From: Actinomadura rudentiformis
GTDB lineage: Bacteria; Actinomycetota; Actinomycetes; Streptosporangiales; Streptosporangiaceae
Direction of reading: 5' to 3'
Assembly (NCBI RefSeq): GCF_008923185.1
Contig: NZ_WBMT01000032.1
Coordinates: 55,710 to 119,709, forward strand
Length of the DNA: 64,000 nucleotides
Below the pieces are notes generated by a model. The model was not told the origin of the DNA and ran no database searches. It worked only from the letters and a program-made list of their open reading frames with translations. Numbering within the stretch: the first letter of the stretch is position 1; every line of letters starts with the position of its first letter. This document shows positions 52,332 to 61,340 of this stretch, in pieces. Position numbers and translations under genes: made by a program.

Positions 52332-53942
52332 ATGAGAGATCACACAACCCTCCCCTGCCCAAGCGGATCAAGCGGAATCCCCTGGTCAACGCCACTCCTC
52401 GACCACCTCTCCCCGGAGGACCGCCGGCTGTTCCGGCGGTTCGGACAGGGGCCGGCGCAGCCCGTCCCGCACACGCGCATCCATCACGCGGTCGAACAAT
52501 GGGCTGCCGACATCCCGCACGCCGTCGCCGTCGAGCACCGCGACGAGACGATCACCTATGGCGAGCTCGACCGGCGGGCGGGGAGGCTGGCCGTCCTGCT
52601 GGCCCGGCACGGCGTCCGGCCCGGCGACAACGTCGCGCTGTTCGTGCGGCGCGGCGTCCCGATGGTGGTCGGCCTGCTGGCCGCGCTGAAGGCGGGCGCC
52701 GCGTACGTGCCGCAGGACGTCGGCGTCGCCCCGGAGGCCCAGCTCCGTCATGTCATCGCCACGGCTGGGACCCGGGTGATCCTGACGCAGTCGGACGTCA
52801 GCGATCGTGTGCCCGTCCCCGATGGGCACGTGTGCCTTCCCGTCGACCGCCTTCCCGTCGACCGCCTTCCCGTCGACATCGACGACCGTCCGGTCGACGG
52901 CGAGCCGCCGGAGCCGAGTCCCGACGACGGCTGCTACGTGCTGTTCACCTCGGGCACCACCGGACGGCCCAACGGCGTCAAGGTGACGCATCGCAACGTC
53001 TGCAACATCCTGCTCACCGCGCCGGGCGATCTCGGCATGCGGCCCGGGCAGCGGGTGGGGCAGATCCTCAACATCGCGTTCGACATGGCCGCCTGGGAGA
53101 TCCTGGGCGCGCTGAGCCACGGCGCGACGGTCGTGATCCGCGGCAAGGACATCGCCGAGACCGTGGAGACCGTGCACGTGGTGATCGCGACTCCCACCAT
53201 CCTGGCCTCGGTCGACCCGGCCCGGTGCGGCGGTGTCGAGGTGGCGGCCGTGGCGGGGGAGCCGTGCCCGCGCACGCTCGCCGACCGCTGGGCGTCCTTC
53301 TGCACGTTCCACAACGCGTGCGGCCCCACCGAGACCACCATCGTCAACACCATGCAGCGGCACGACCCGGCCGCGATCCGCCTGACCATCGGACGTCCCA
53401 CGCCCAACAACACCGTCTACGTGCTCGACGAGCACCGGCGTCCGCTGCCGATCGGCGAGGTCGGCGAGATGTGGGCCGGAGGCGACTGCGTGTCCGCCGG
53501 GTATCTGCGCGATCCCGAGCTGAACGCCGAACGCTACGCCCCCGACCCGTTCCTCGGGGGCGGACGGATGATGTTCCGCACCCGCGACCTCGGCCGCTGG
53601 ACCCCCGACGGCGAGCTGGAACACCTCGGCCGTACCGACGACCAGGTCAAGATCCGCGGGTTCCGGGTCGAGCTGGACTCGGTCTCGGCCGTCCTGGAGT
53701 CGGTGCCGGGATGCGGCCGCGCGGCCACGCTCAAGCTGGACGAGCGGACGCTCGTCTCGTTCGTCGCGCCCGCTCACATCGATCCGGAGGCGGCTCGCCG
53801 CGCGGTCGCCGACGCGCTGCCGTACTACTGCGTCCCGGCAGCCGTGCACATGCTGCCGGAACTCCCGATGACCAGCCGGGGCAAGGTCGACAAGGGCGCG
53901 CTCCTGCGCCTGGCGACCGCGAGGGCGGAGGTCGCCTCATGA
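52332..53942 (+). CDS. stand-alone adenylation (AMP-ligase/NRPS A-domain) protein
   Basis: The 536-residue protein has A3 LFTSGTTGRPNGVKVTH, A5 NACGPTETT, A7-like FRTRDLGRW, A8 GRTDDQVKIRGFRVEL and A10 MTSRGKVDKGAL with the catalytic Lys. No carrier (T) or condensation domain follows. A 15-bp unit is repeated three times at 52836-52880, giving LPVDR-LPVDR-LPVDI. It overlaps the next gene by four bases. It activates a carboxylic or amino acid as AMP ester; the substrate is unknown. Confidence 0.9.
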   Translation: MRDHTTLPCPSGSSGIPWSTPLLDHLSPEDRRLFRRFGQGPAQPVPHTRIHHAVEQWAADIPHAVAVEHRDETITYGELDRRAGRLAVLLARHGVRPGDNVALFVRRGVPMVVGLLAALKAGAAYVPQDVGVAPEAQLRHVIATAGTRVILTQSDVSDRVPVPDGHVCLPVDRLPVDRLPVDIDDRPVDGEPPEPSPDDGCYVLFTSGTTGRPNGVKVTHRNVCNILLTAPGDLGMRPGQRVGQILNIAFDMAAWEILGALSHGATVVIRGKDIAETVETVHVVIATPTILASVDPARCGGVEVAAVAGEPCPRTLADRWASFCTFHNACGPTETTIVNTMQRHDPAAIRLTIGRPTPNNTVYVLDEHRRPLPIGEVGEMWAGGDCVSAGYLRDPELNAERYAPDPFLGGGRMMFRTRDLGRWTPDGELEHLGRTDDQVKIRGFRVELDSVSAVLESVPGCGRAATLKLDERTLVSFVAPAHIDPEAARRAVADALPYYCVPAAVHMLPELPMTSRGKVDKGALLRLATARAEVAS

Positions 53943-55273
53943 CGACCACCCACGCCGACCTCGGGACGAACGTCGAGCTACCACCGCCGGCCTCGCCGCT
54001 GCGGCGCGCGTTCAAACATCCGCGCCTGATGCACTACAACCGGCTCGCCGCCCTGGTGCTCGCGGCCAACCTCGTGCCGCTCGCGTACGGGCTGGGCGCG
54101 GGCGGGTGGTGGACGCGCGGCGGCGTCGACCTGCGCGCCCTGTCGTACGCGGCGCTGGCGAACGTCGCGCTCGCCGTGATCGTCCGCCAGCAGTACGTCA
54201 TCAACCTGTTCTTCTGGATCGCCACGCGACCGCCCACCAGCTGGCCGCTGAAGATCCGCTGGACGCTGGGGAAGGTGTACCACTTCGGCGGCATGCACGT
54301 CGGCGGCACCGTCGCGGGAACGCTCTGGTTCCTGGCCCTGGTCGGCGGGCTGACCCACCACGCCGCACGCGACCTGGGCGGCGGTGCCACGGCGGGCACA
54401 CTTGCCGTCTCCTATGCGCTCGTCGGGCTGCTCGCCGCCATGGTCGTCACGGCGTTGCCGCCGTTGCGCGCCAAGCACCACGACGTCTTCGAACGGACGC
54501 ACCGCTTCGCGGGCTGGGCCGTGCTCGCGCTGTTCTGGGCTCAGACGATCCTGTTCGCGCGGGCCACCGGGCAGGATCTGGCGACGGCGCCGAGCGTGTG
54601 GGTCCTGAGTGTGATCACGTTCAGCATCGCGCTGCCGTGGCTGCGGCTGCGGCGGGTGCCGGTCGTCCTCGACCGTCCCTCGTCGCATGTGGTGCTGGCG
54701 CACTTCGACCACGGTGTGACCCCCTTCGCCGGATCCTCGACCGCGGTCAGCCGGAACCCGCTGCTGGAATGGCACTCGTTCGCCAACGTTCCCTCGCCGG
54801 GCAGGTCGGGGTTCCGCCTCACCATCTCCCGCGCGGGCGACTGGACGGGATCGTTCATCGACGACATGCCCTCGCACGTGTGGGTCAAGGGCATCACCAC
54901 CGCGGGCGTCGCCAACATCGAGACCCTGTTCACGAAGGTCGTCTACGTGGCCACCGGCAGCGGCATCGGGCCGTGCCTGCCGCATCTGCTCGCCCAGGAG
55001 GTGCCCGCCCGGCTGGTGTGGTCGGCGCGGCGGCACCGGGAGACGTTCGGCGACGCGCTCCTCGACGAGATCCTCTCCGTCCAGCCCGACGCGGTGCTGT
55101 GGGACACCGCCGACCGCGGCAAGCCCGACATGGTGCGGCTGGCCTACCAGGCGTACGAGGAGTTCGGCGCCGAGGCCGTCATCTGCATCTCCAACAAGAA
55201 GCTCACCTGGCAGGTCGTGCAGGGCATGGAACGGCGCGGCATCCCCGCGTTCGGCGCGATCTGGGACTCCTGA
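53939..55273 (+). CDS. membrane flavoprotein-like protein (ferric-reductase/TmpA-like)
   Basis: The 444-residue protein has about six membrane segments (to ~residue 230) and a soluble C-terminal part. That part has a flavin-type segment (NPLLEWHSFANVPSPGRSGF) and a nucleotide-binding motif VATGSGIGPCLPHLL. The layout recalls TmpA-type fungal membrane flavoproteins, some of which are linked to adenylation domains; that is recollection, not a search. It is coupled by ATGA to the adenylation gene. Electron transfer or reduction of the activated acid is possible but not shown. Confidence 0.75.
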   Translation: MTTTHADLGTNVELPPPASPLRRAFKHPRLMHYNRLAALVLAANLVPLAYGLGAGGWWTRGGVDLRALSYAALANVALAVIVRQQYVINLFFWIATRPPTSWPLKIRWTLGKVYHFGGMHVGGTVAGTLWFLALVGGLTHHAARDLGGGATAGTLAVSYALVGLLAAMVVTALPPLRAKHHDVFERTHRFAGWAVLALFWAQTILFARATGQDLATAPSVWVLSVITFSIALPWLRLRRVPVVLDRPSSHVVLAHFDHGVTPFAGSSTAVSRNPLLEWHSFANVPSPGRSGFRLTISRAGDWTGSFIDDMPSHVWVKGITTAGVANIETLFTKVVYVATGSGIGPCLPHLLAQEVPARLVWSARRHRETFGDALLDEILSVQPDAVLWDTADRGKPDMVRLAYQAYEEFGAEAVICISNKKLTWQVVQGMERRGIPAFGAIWDS

Positions 55274-55290
55274 GGAACACGGAGGGACAC

Positions 55291-56055
55291 ATGAACGTCA
55301 AGATCGAACGCGAGGGCCGGGTCGTCACCGCGCGCCTGCACCGTCCCGAGGTGCTCAACGCGCTGAACACCGCGCTCATGGAGGACCTGGTCGGCGCGCT
55401 GGCGCCGCTCGACCGCGACCCGGACGTCGGCTGCTTCGTCATCACCGGATCCGAGCGCGCGTTCGCGGCCGGAGCCGACATCAGGGAGATGGCGCCGAAG
55501 ACGCCGATGGAACTGCTGGAAGAGGACTTCTTCTCCGGCTGGGAGGCGTTCGCCGCGCTGCGCACGCCCAAGCTCGCCGCGGTGGCGGGCCACGCGCTCG
55601 GCGGCGGCTGCGAGCTGGCGATGATGTGCGACGTGATCATCGCGGCGGACGACGCCCGGTTCGGCCAGCCCGAGATCCGCCTGGGCGTGATCCCCGGCAT
55701 CGGCGGCACCCAGCGGCTCACCCGCCTGGTCGGCCGGGCCCGTGCGATGGACATGATCCTCACCGGCCGGACCATCGACGCCGCCGAGGCCGAACGCGCC
55801 GGGCTGGTGTCCCGCGTCGTGCCCGCCGGCCGCCTCCGGGCCGAGGCCGCCGAGACGGCCACGACGATCGCCTCGTACAGCAAGCCCGCGGTCCTGGCCG
55901 CCCGCGAGGCGGTCAACCGCGCCGAGGAGACCTCCCTGCGGGAGGGCGTGCTGTTCGAACGGCGGCTCTTCCACGCGCTGTTCGCGGGCGACGACCAGAC
56001 CGAGGGCATGCGCGCCTTCCTGGAAAAGAGGGAGCCGCGTTTCACAGGCCGATGA
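55291..56055 (+). CDS. enoyl-CoA hydratase/isomerase (crotonase family)
   Basis: The 254-residue protein has the oxyanion-hole motifs FAAGADIREMA and GHALGGGCELAMMCD, and catalytic-type Glu residues in CELAM and QPEIRLGVIPGIGGTQRL. It resembles a true hydratase of 2-enoyl-CoA. GGAGGG lies upstream of the ATG and the gene follows the flavoprotein by 17 bases. It may act on a CoA derivative of the acid activated by the adenylation enzyme. Confidence 0.92.
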   Translation: MNVKIEREGRVVTARLHRPEVLNALNTALMEDLVGALAPLDRDPDVGCFVITGSERAFAAGADIREMAPKTPMELLEEDFFSGWEAFAALRTPKLAAVAGHALGGGCELAMMCDVIIAADDARFGQPEIRLGVIPGIGGTQRLTRLVGRARAMDMILTGRTIDAAEAERAGLVSRVVPAGRLRAEAAETATTIASYSKPAVLAAREAVNRAEETSLREGVLFERRLFHALFAGDDQTEGMRAFLEKREPRFTGR

Positions 56056-56085
56056 GACTGACATAAGTGGCAACCCACGAGAACG

Positions 56086-56112
56086 CCCCCTCGCCGCCGC
56101 CCGGCGAGGGGG
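56086..56112. terminator. bidirectional hairpin terminator candidate
   Basis: CCCCCTCGCC (56086-56095), a seven-base loop and GGCGAGGGGG (56103-56112) form a perfect ten-bp GC stem between two convergent genes. No T-run is present, as is common in actinomycetes. Confidence 0.65.
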
Positions 56113-56154
56113 CACGCCCTCTCCATGAGCGAGCGAGGTGTCGGCCGGCAGGGG

Positions 56155-57885
56155 TCAGTCGTTGGCGTTGATCCATTTGAGGAGGGTGTCGCGTTCGCCG
56201 GGGAGTACGAGGAGGCCCATGCCGTGGGCGTCTCCTGCGACGGTGCGGGCGGTGCAGGGTACGCGCTTGGCTCGGAGCCGTTCGCAGAGCCTCGTCGAGT
56301 GGTGGGGTGGGACGAAGTCCTGCTGGGAGTGGATCAGGTACATGGGCGGGTCGTAGGTACTGGCGCGGTTGAAGCTGACCGCGTCGACCCAGCGGTTCCA
56401 GCAGGTGGTGTTGGCCTTGTCGGGTGTGCAGCGCAGGAGCAGCATCGAGGTGTCGCGGAGTCTGTGCCGGGTGTTGTCGGCGGTCGCGGTCTGCCCGTCC
56501 CAGTAGGCGTGGTAGGGACTGGCGGCGGGGGAGAGGGCGGCGACCGCTTTGACGGTCTTGCGTCCGTCGCCGTAGGTGCCGGTGTTGGTGGCCAGGTGGC
56601 CGCCGGCGGAGGTGCCGAGCAGGACGATCCGGCTGGGGTTGAGGGTGTAGGTGGCGGCGCGGGACTTGATCCAGTTGATCGCTGCCAGTACGTCGGAGCG
56701 TTGCGCGGGCCAGGGGGCCTGGGTGTTGAACCGGTAGTTGAGGGAGAAGACGGCGTAGCCGCGGTCGGCGAACCAGCGGGCGTGCATGGCCCAGTTGGAC
56801 TTGTCTCCCTCATACCAGTAACCACCGTGGATCATCAGGATCGCGGGCTGTTTCCAGGTGCGCTTGTAGAAGTAGGCGTCGATTTTCTGCCGCGGGTGGC
56901 GGCCGTACGCAAGCCCGTTGTGCTCGATCCGCGTCGCCCGAGCTGCGGCGCGCTGTGTCACCGCGCCGTCGTCGCTGGCGCGCATGGCCGGTATGCGTTC
57001 AGCGGGTGTGGTGGGCAGGTCCGCAGCCGCCGGCGGGGTTGCCCGTGCCGCCGTCTTGGCCCGCAGCCAGGCGAGGGTCCGTGTCTTGATCTGGTCGGTC
57101 CACAGCGTGCCGCCGCTGCTTGAACCGGGCACGGTCTGGACCCTCACGTCAAGCATGCCTTTGCGTGCGAGGGTGTCGCGTAGCCGTTCGCTGTGTGCCA
57201 CCGGCACGGTGTCCCCGGCAGAGTGGATGAGGTAGTGCGGCACGGGCCAGGCGGCGGCCATGTCCTGGAGGCGCCCGGTACATCGCGCTTCGGTGAAGCT
57301 CGGGGCGCAGTTGGCCAGAACGACCACCTGGTCACGGATCTTCCGCCGATGAGTGTTGGCCCCGGTGGTCTGCGCCGCCTCGTACGCGAACGCGGGATCG
57401 GCGATCGGGGACAACCCGATCACGCCTCGCACCTGGCTGCCGACCTGGGTCGCCAGTTGCCCGCCGGCTTGTGAGCCCAGCACGGCGATCCGGTCTGGAT
57501 GCACCTTGAAGGTCCTGGCCCGGCTTTTGATCCACCTGATCGCGGCGGTGGCATCGTCGCGTTGCGCGGGCCAGGCCGCGTCGGTGTTGAACCGGTGGTC
57601 GATCGAGAAGACCGCGAATCCCCGGTTGGCATACCACTGCGCGGCGGATTTCCAGTCGCCTCGCGCGCCGCTGTTCCAGTAGCCGCCGTGGATGATGATC
57701 AGTCCTGGTTGCGTGGTACCCGGTTTGGGGTCGTTCCAGTAGGCATCCAGCTTCTGCCGCACATGTGACCCGTAGGCGTAGGTCGCGGAGTGTTTGACCG
57801 CAGCCTCCGACAGTGCCATGGGAACGACCACGCTCGCGCCGACCAGTGCCACTCCAAGCACGGCCACCTGCCACGACCTGCGCAT
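56155..57885 (-). CDS. secreted tandem alpha/beta hydrolase (esterase) with a dead first copy
   Basis: The 576-residue protein has a signal peptide (MRRSWQVAVLGVALVGAS) and two similar BD-FAE-like esterase domains (about 35-280 and 320-575), each with HGGYW. The second has Ser426 (GTSAGG), Asp523 (QQDFVP) and His554 (DAHGMG). In the first, the nucleophile is Gln139 (GSQAGG) and the His is replaced by Ser257, so it should be inactive. An ATG at 57885 is chosen with AGGAAAGG upstream. It probably cleaves esters outside the cell. Confidence 0.87.
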   Translation of the reverse strand: MRRSWQVAVLGVALVGASVVVPMALSEAAVKHSATYAYGSHVRQKLDAYWNDPKPGTTQPGLIIIHGGYWNSGARGDWKSAAQWYANRGFAVFSIDHRFNTDAAWPAQRDDATAAIRWIKSRARTFKVHPDRIAVLGSQAGGQLATQVGSQVRGVIGLSPIADPAFAYEAAQTTGANTHRRKIRDQVVVLANCAPSFTEARCTGRLQDMAAAWPVPHYLIHSAGDTVPVAHSERLRDTLARKGMLDVRVQTVPGSSSGGTLWTDQIKTRTLAWLRAKTAARATPPAAADLPTTPAERIPAMRASDDGAVTQRAAARATRIEHNGLAYGRHPRQKIDAYFYKRTWKQPAILMIHGGYWYEGDKSNWAMHARWFADRGYAVFSLNYRFNTQAPWPAQRSDVLAAINWIKSRAATYTLNPSRIVLLGTSAGGHLATNTGTYGDGRKTVKAVAALSPAASPYHAYWDGQTATADNTRHRLRDTSMLLLRCTPDKANTTCWNRWVDAVSFNRASTYDPPMYLIHSQQDFVPPHHSTRLCERLRAKRVPCTARTVAGDAHGMGLLVLPGERDTLLKWINAND

Positions 57886-58396
57886 CAACCAATAAACCTT
57901 TCCTGATCACCGTCAGTGCCGAGACCTCGACGGCCGCCACGCTGTTCCCTCTGGCTTTTCACGTTCTGTAATCAACCCTTGTCGGGCCCGGTGAATGCGA
58001 ACTCGCCGGCCCTTCCAGGGGAGCCGCAGGTCAAGTGGTTAGGACGCCTACCTGAACGATCCGGAGTACACGAGCCTGTGAGATCTGAATCACAGTGCCA
58101 ACATGAGTCCGCCGCCGTTGAGGCACAGCGCCTTTACTGCACTCGTTCAGCATGCAGTTCTGGAAGAGTCGCCGTCAGTGCGTAATGCGCGTTGGTATGG
58201 AGATTTCTCTGGTCGTGTCAATTTGCATCTGTTTCTCTTAGGAAAATCGTACGGCCCTTTGGCGTTGAGGTCTGCAGTAGGGCCTTAGGGCCCTAGTGGG
58301 AGCTTCGTTGCGCTCAGTACGGTCCTGACAGTTGGAGAAAACAGGGCTGTAACAGTGGAGCGCAAGCCAGCTGGCCCTAAAAGAGAAAGGTGGCAC
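57886..58396. other. intergenic region with palindrome TAGGGCCCTA
   Basis: This 511-bp region lies between divergent genes and is less GC-rich in part (58190-58260). TAGGGCCCTA at 58286-58295 is a perfect palindrome about 100 bp before the next gene. A D-arm-like GTCAAGTGGTTAGGAC near 58030 does not fold into a tRNA. No gene is supported. Confidence 0.4.
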
Positions 58397-59050
58397 ATGA
58401 AAAAGATGGCGTTGCTCGTCGCGGCGGGCGCCGTGGGAATGGCGGCTACGGGCGGAGGCCTCTGGGCGGTCGCCGATCGGGAGGACACGACGGCGGCGAC
58501 TGCCTCCGGGAACGGCGGCCTAGCGGGCGGTACGGGCGCCGATGCGGCGACCGGGAGTGGCACCTCCACGACAGCGGGCATGGCTGAGCGTCCCGTCTCC
58601 TTCCTTAATTTCCTCCGGGGGAAGGGACCATTCACTCATCAGAGCGACGGGATGTCGGTGTCCATGGGCACTCAGAGCTCCTGTATCCGCGGGGATTCAT
58701 GGAGGATGGTCGCGATCTTCACGGTCAAGGACGTGACGCGGACCAGCGCCCACATCGTCAAAATCGTCACGAAGTACTCGGCCCCGATTCCTTCGAAGAA
58801 TGTCTTCCTGGGTGCTCAGAATCTCTGGCAGGACAACGGCAAGCACCTCTTGCGGAATGACGTCGGCAATATCGTGAAGATTCGCGGAGGCCGATCCTTG
58901 ACGCAGACGATCAGGGTCAACAAGACGGTGAAGTTCTCGGGGGGATACGGCGTTTTCCAGCGCAGGGCAAACATCGGGCAGGGGACCGGCGAGGCAGGCT
59001 GGTGCGGAGGACCCGGCGCGATGGAGGTCAGGTTCCGGCCGACGGCGTGA
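58397..59050 (+). CDS. small secreted protein of unknown function
   Basis: The 217-residue protein starts MKKMALLVAAGAVGMAATGG, a signal peptide, followed by a Gly/Thr/Ala-rich linker to about 75. The remainder is a beta-rich region with cysteines near 96 and 204 (SSCIRGD and GWCGGPG) that could pair. GAAAGG precedes the ATG. I recognise no family. Confidence 0.75.
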   Translation: MKKMALLVAAGAVGMAATGGGLWAVADREDTTAATASGNGGLAGGTGADAATGSGTSTTAGMAERPVSFLNFLRGKGPFTHQSDGMSVSMGTQSSCIRGDSWRMVAIFTVKDVTRTSAHIVKIVTKYSAPIPSKNVFLGAQNLWQDNGKHLLRNDVGNIVKIRGGRSLTQTIRVNKTVKFSGGYGVFQRRANIGQGTGEAGWCGGPGAMEVRFRPTA

Positions 59051-59833
59051 CCGGCGCCCGGAACTGAACCCCGGGCCTCCGCTGATCGTGCTCTCTTCCG
59101 CCGTCCGTCCTCCGGGCGGCGGAAGTCGTGCCGGGGCTTGTAATGGGAGCGGCTCCGACAGGCTGCGCTGCGCGGTCGCACTGGCTGTTTTCCAAAACGA
59201 TCGATCCACGCTGCACGATCAGCGCATCAATGACCAGCACATGACGCGCCACCGCCTCGCGCAGTCTCGTCCACCACTGCACCGTCGTTACCCGTGGCTG
59301 CCCTCGGTGGGGCAAGTGGATGCTGTCTGAGTTCAGGGTGGTGGCGAGGTGGTGGGTGCCTTCCTCGATTGGTGGGGTGTGATTCTGCTGTAGCCCATCA
59401 CCAGGGCTGCGGGTCGGCCGTGCGCGGGCCCGGCGCGGTGGTGGGTGAGGATGTCGCGCCGGGCGGCAGTGGCGGCGAGGCGGGTGGTGCCCGTGCCGGC
59501 GGGCGGGTTGACCAGGATATGCAGGTCTGCGGAGATGCCGATGGCACGGTAGGTGGGCAGTCTCTGCGGACGAAGCCTCCGCCACAGACGCCGGACCTGC
59601 ACAGCAAGGCCCTTGCCTCACACAGGTACATCAGCTCAGATGGGGCTCACATGGCATCAATGCTGGGCGACGTCATCCCACATGAGGCAACATTCGAGCG
59701 GGCGAATGAGCCCGAGGCGGCGGACACTCTGGTCGGGAGTGCCTTGAACGACGGCGATCGGGAGTTCGTCGAGTACTGGTGTGTGCAGGTCGCAACAATG
59801 GACGGGCCCACCCGCTCGTGATAGGTAGCGGAG
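59051..59833. other. 783-bp region without a confident gene
   Basis: Apart from a possible 57-codon frame near its 3' end (59651-59821), I see no supported gene. The left 550 bases have long but compositionally odd frames on both strands, which look like decayed coding sequence. No terminal inverted repeats or RNA were found. Confidence 0.4.
59651..59821 (+). CDS. possible small protein, perhaps a truncated helical repeat protein
   Basis: A 56-residue frame, MASMLGDVIPHEATFERANE followed by DTLVGSALNDGDREFVEYWC, has normal actinomycete composition and ends 13 bases before the next coding region. It looks like the N-terminal part of small HEAT-like proteins that often precede similar genes. 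A weak start context and the short length make it uncertain; it may be a remnant. Confidence 0.35.
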   Translation: MASMLGDVIPHEATFERANEPEAADTLVGSALNDGDREFVEYWCVQVATMDGPTRS

Positions 59834-61281
59834 ATGGCGCCGCCTTACCCGTTCAACACCGAGATCTTCGTCAGCGCGGACTTACGAGCTCCAGACCTGG
59901 CGGAGCTGGCCGCCCGCCTGCGGAGTGAGTGGTCGGGGCACGACCAGGCGACCGCTCCCGCCGACCGGCCCGCTGCCGAGGCCGCGATCGTTGGCCTGTA
60001 CCGGCTGATCGGCGTCGAGGAACCACGGCTGGTGTGGATCGACTCGCCCGCGGCCGCCTGCCCGCCAGGCGATGATTTCTGCGAGCCCATGGGCGCGGCG
60101 GTCGCGGAGGCGCACGGTGGACCGGCGCCGGGAGGCTGGCTGCTACCCGTACTCAATGGCAATGTCCCGGACGGCGGGTCCGGCCGATGGCGGAGCCTTC
60201 CCGGCCGGAAGGGGACGACCCTTTGGTGGCGGGCCAAAGCCCGTCGCCGGGAGGTGTGGGAGCACCGGCTGACCCTCTGGAGGGACCTGGTCGGCTCCTG
60301 CGGCGGCTGGTGGCCGTTCGAGCGGGTGTGCGTGGTGTCAGAGCGGCCGATCGAAGTTCACGTCGAGCCCCGGCACGAACGCGGTCAAGCGACGTGCGGC
60401 TGCACCGCCGCGACGGCCCGGCAATGCGCTACCGCGACGGCTGGTGCCTGTACGCACTTCACGGGCGGGTGGTCCGGGAGGACATCGCCCAGGGCGAGCG
60501 GACCGGGACTCCTCCATCCGGGCCGCGCGCCGATCTCGCCGAGCGGACAGGAACGCCTCCGCACGTGCCGCTCGCCGAGTTGATCGAGCACAACGACGCC
60601 CGGGCCATCGCCCGCCTCGTCGGCGGAGACCTCCGCGGAGCCGATCTTCGCGGCGTCCGGTTTCCCCCTCGCACCGATCTCACCCGCGCTGACCTCAGTG
60701 GAGCCGATCTGCGCCAGGCGGATCTGTCCGGGGCGGACCTGGCGGGCGACGGCGTGTACCCGAATTTCACCGGCGCCAAGCTCGTCGGAGCCGATCTGCG
60801 CGGCGCCGAGCTCGGCATCGTCCCCGACTTCAGCAGGGCGGACCTGACCGACGCCAACCTTGCCGGATTGAACCTCGGCGGTGCGCCCGAGGTTGGCTGT
60901 TCGCAGTTCACCGAGGCGAAACTGCTACGCACCATCTTCACCGGCAGCTGTCTGCTGGGTGCGGACTTCACCCGCGCGGATGTGTCCGGCGCGGATTTCG
61001 CGGGGGCCAGATTCTGGATCGGCATGGAGCGCGCATCAACCGCCGAGCAGGTGTTCTTGGCGGCGTCCCTGTTCGGCGGAGCCACCTGGGACAGCGCCAC
61101 GACATGGCCCGACGACCGCCTGGCCGAAGTGTTCAGGCAGGCGTCCTATCCGGCCGCCGAAGGCACGTTCCGCGTATGTGACAAGCCGCGGCCCGGTATC
61201 GCCCCACACCCACCAGCAGGCGCCTCGGCGCAACCGGACAACGGCGGTCAAGGCGACGTCTTCGTCGACTTCGGTCGCTAG
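59834..61281 (+). pseudogene. DUF6745/pentapeptide-repeat protein, frameshifted
   Basis: The reading starts at 59834 and continues as GVEEPRLVWIDSP and GWWPFERVCVVSERPIEVH. It then moves to the next frame near 60375-60405, where VRLHRRDGPAMRYRDGW continues the same family (DUF6745-like). Pentapeptide repeats follow (ADLRGVRF, ADLSGADLRQADLSGADLAG and onward) to 61281. A one-base loss or equivalent would explain the shift. If real, the gene is broken; a sequencing error is the alternative. Confidence 0.65.
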
Positions 61282-61340
61282 TGCCACATCAGGCAACGTT
61301 CACCCCGTTCGTGCGGCGAGTCCCGCTGTATCTTGACGCC

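Noticed and set aside
58025..58110. tRNA-like D-arm GTCAAGTGGTTAGGAC and a CTGTG...CACAG stem
   Set aside because: The segment between them forms no anticodon stem and there is no matching acceptor stem or GTTCRA loop, so this is not a tRNA.
59294..59821. 175-codon plus-strand frame
   Set aside because: The first two thirds have atypical composition and no recognisable domain; only the last 57 codons look protein-like and are listed separately with low confidence.
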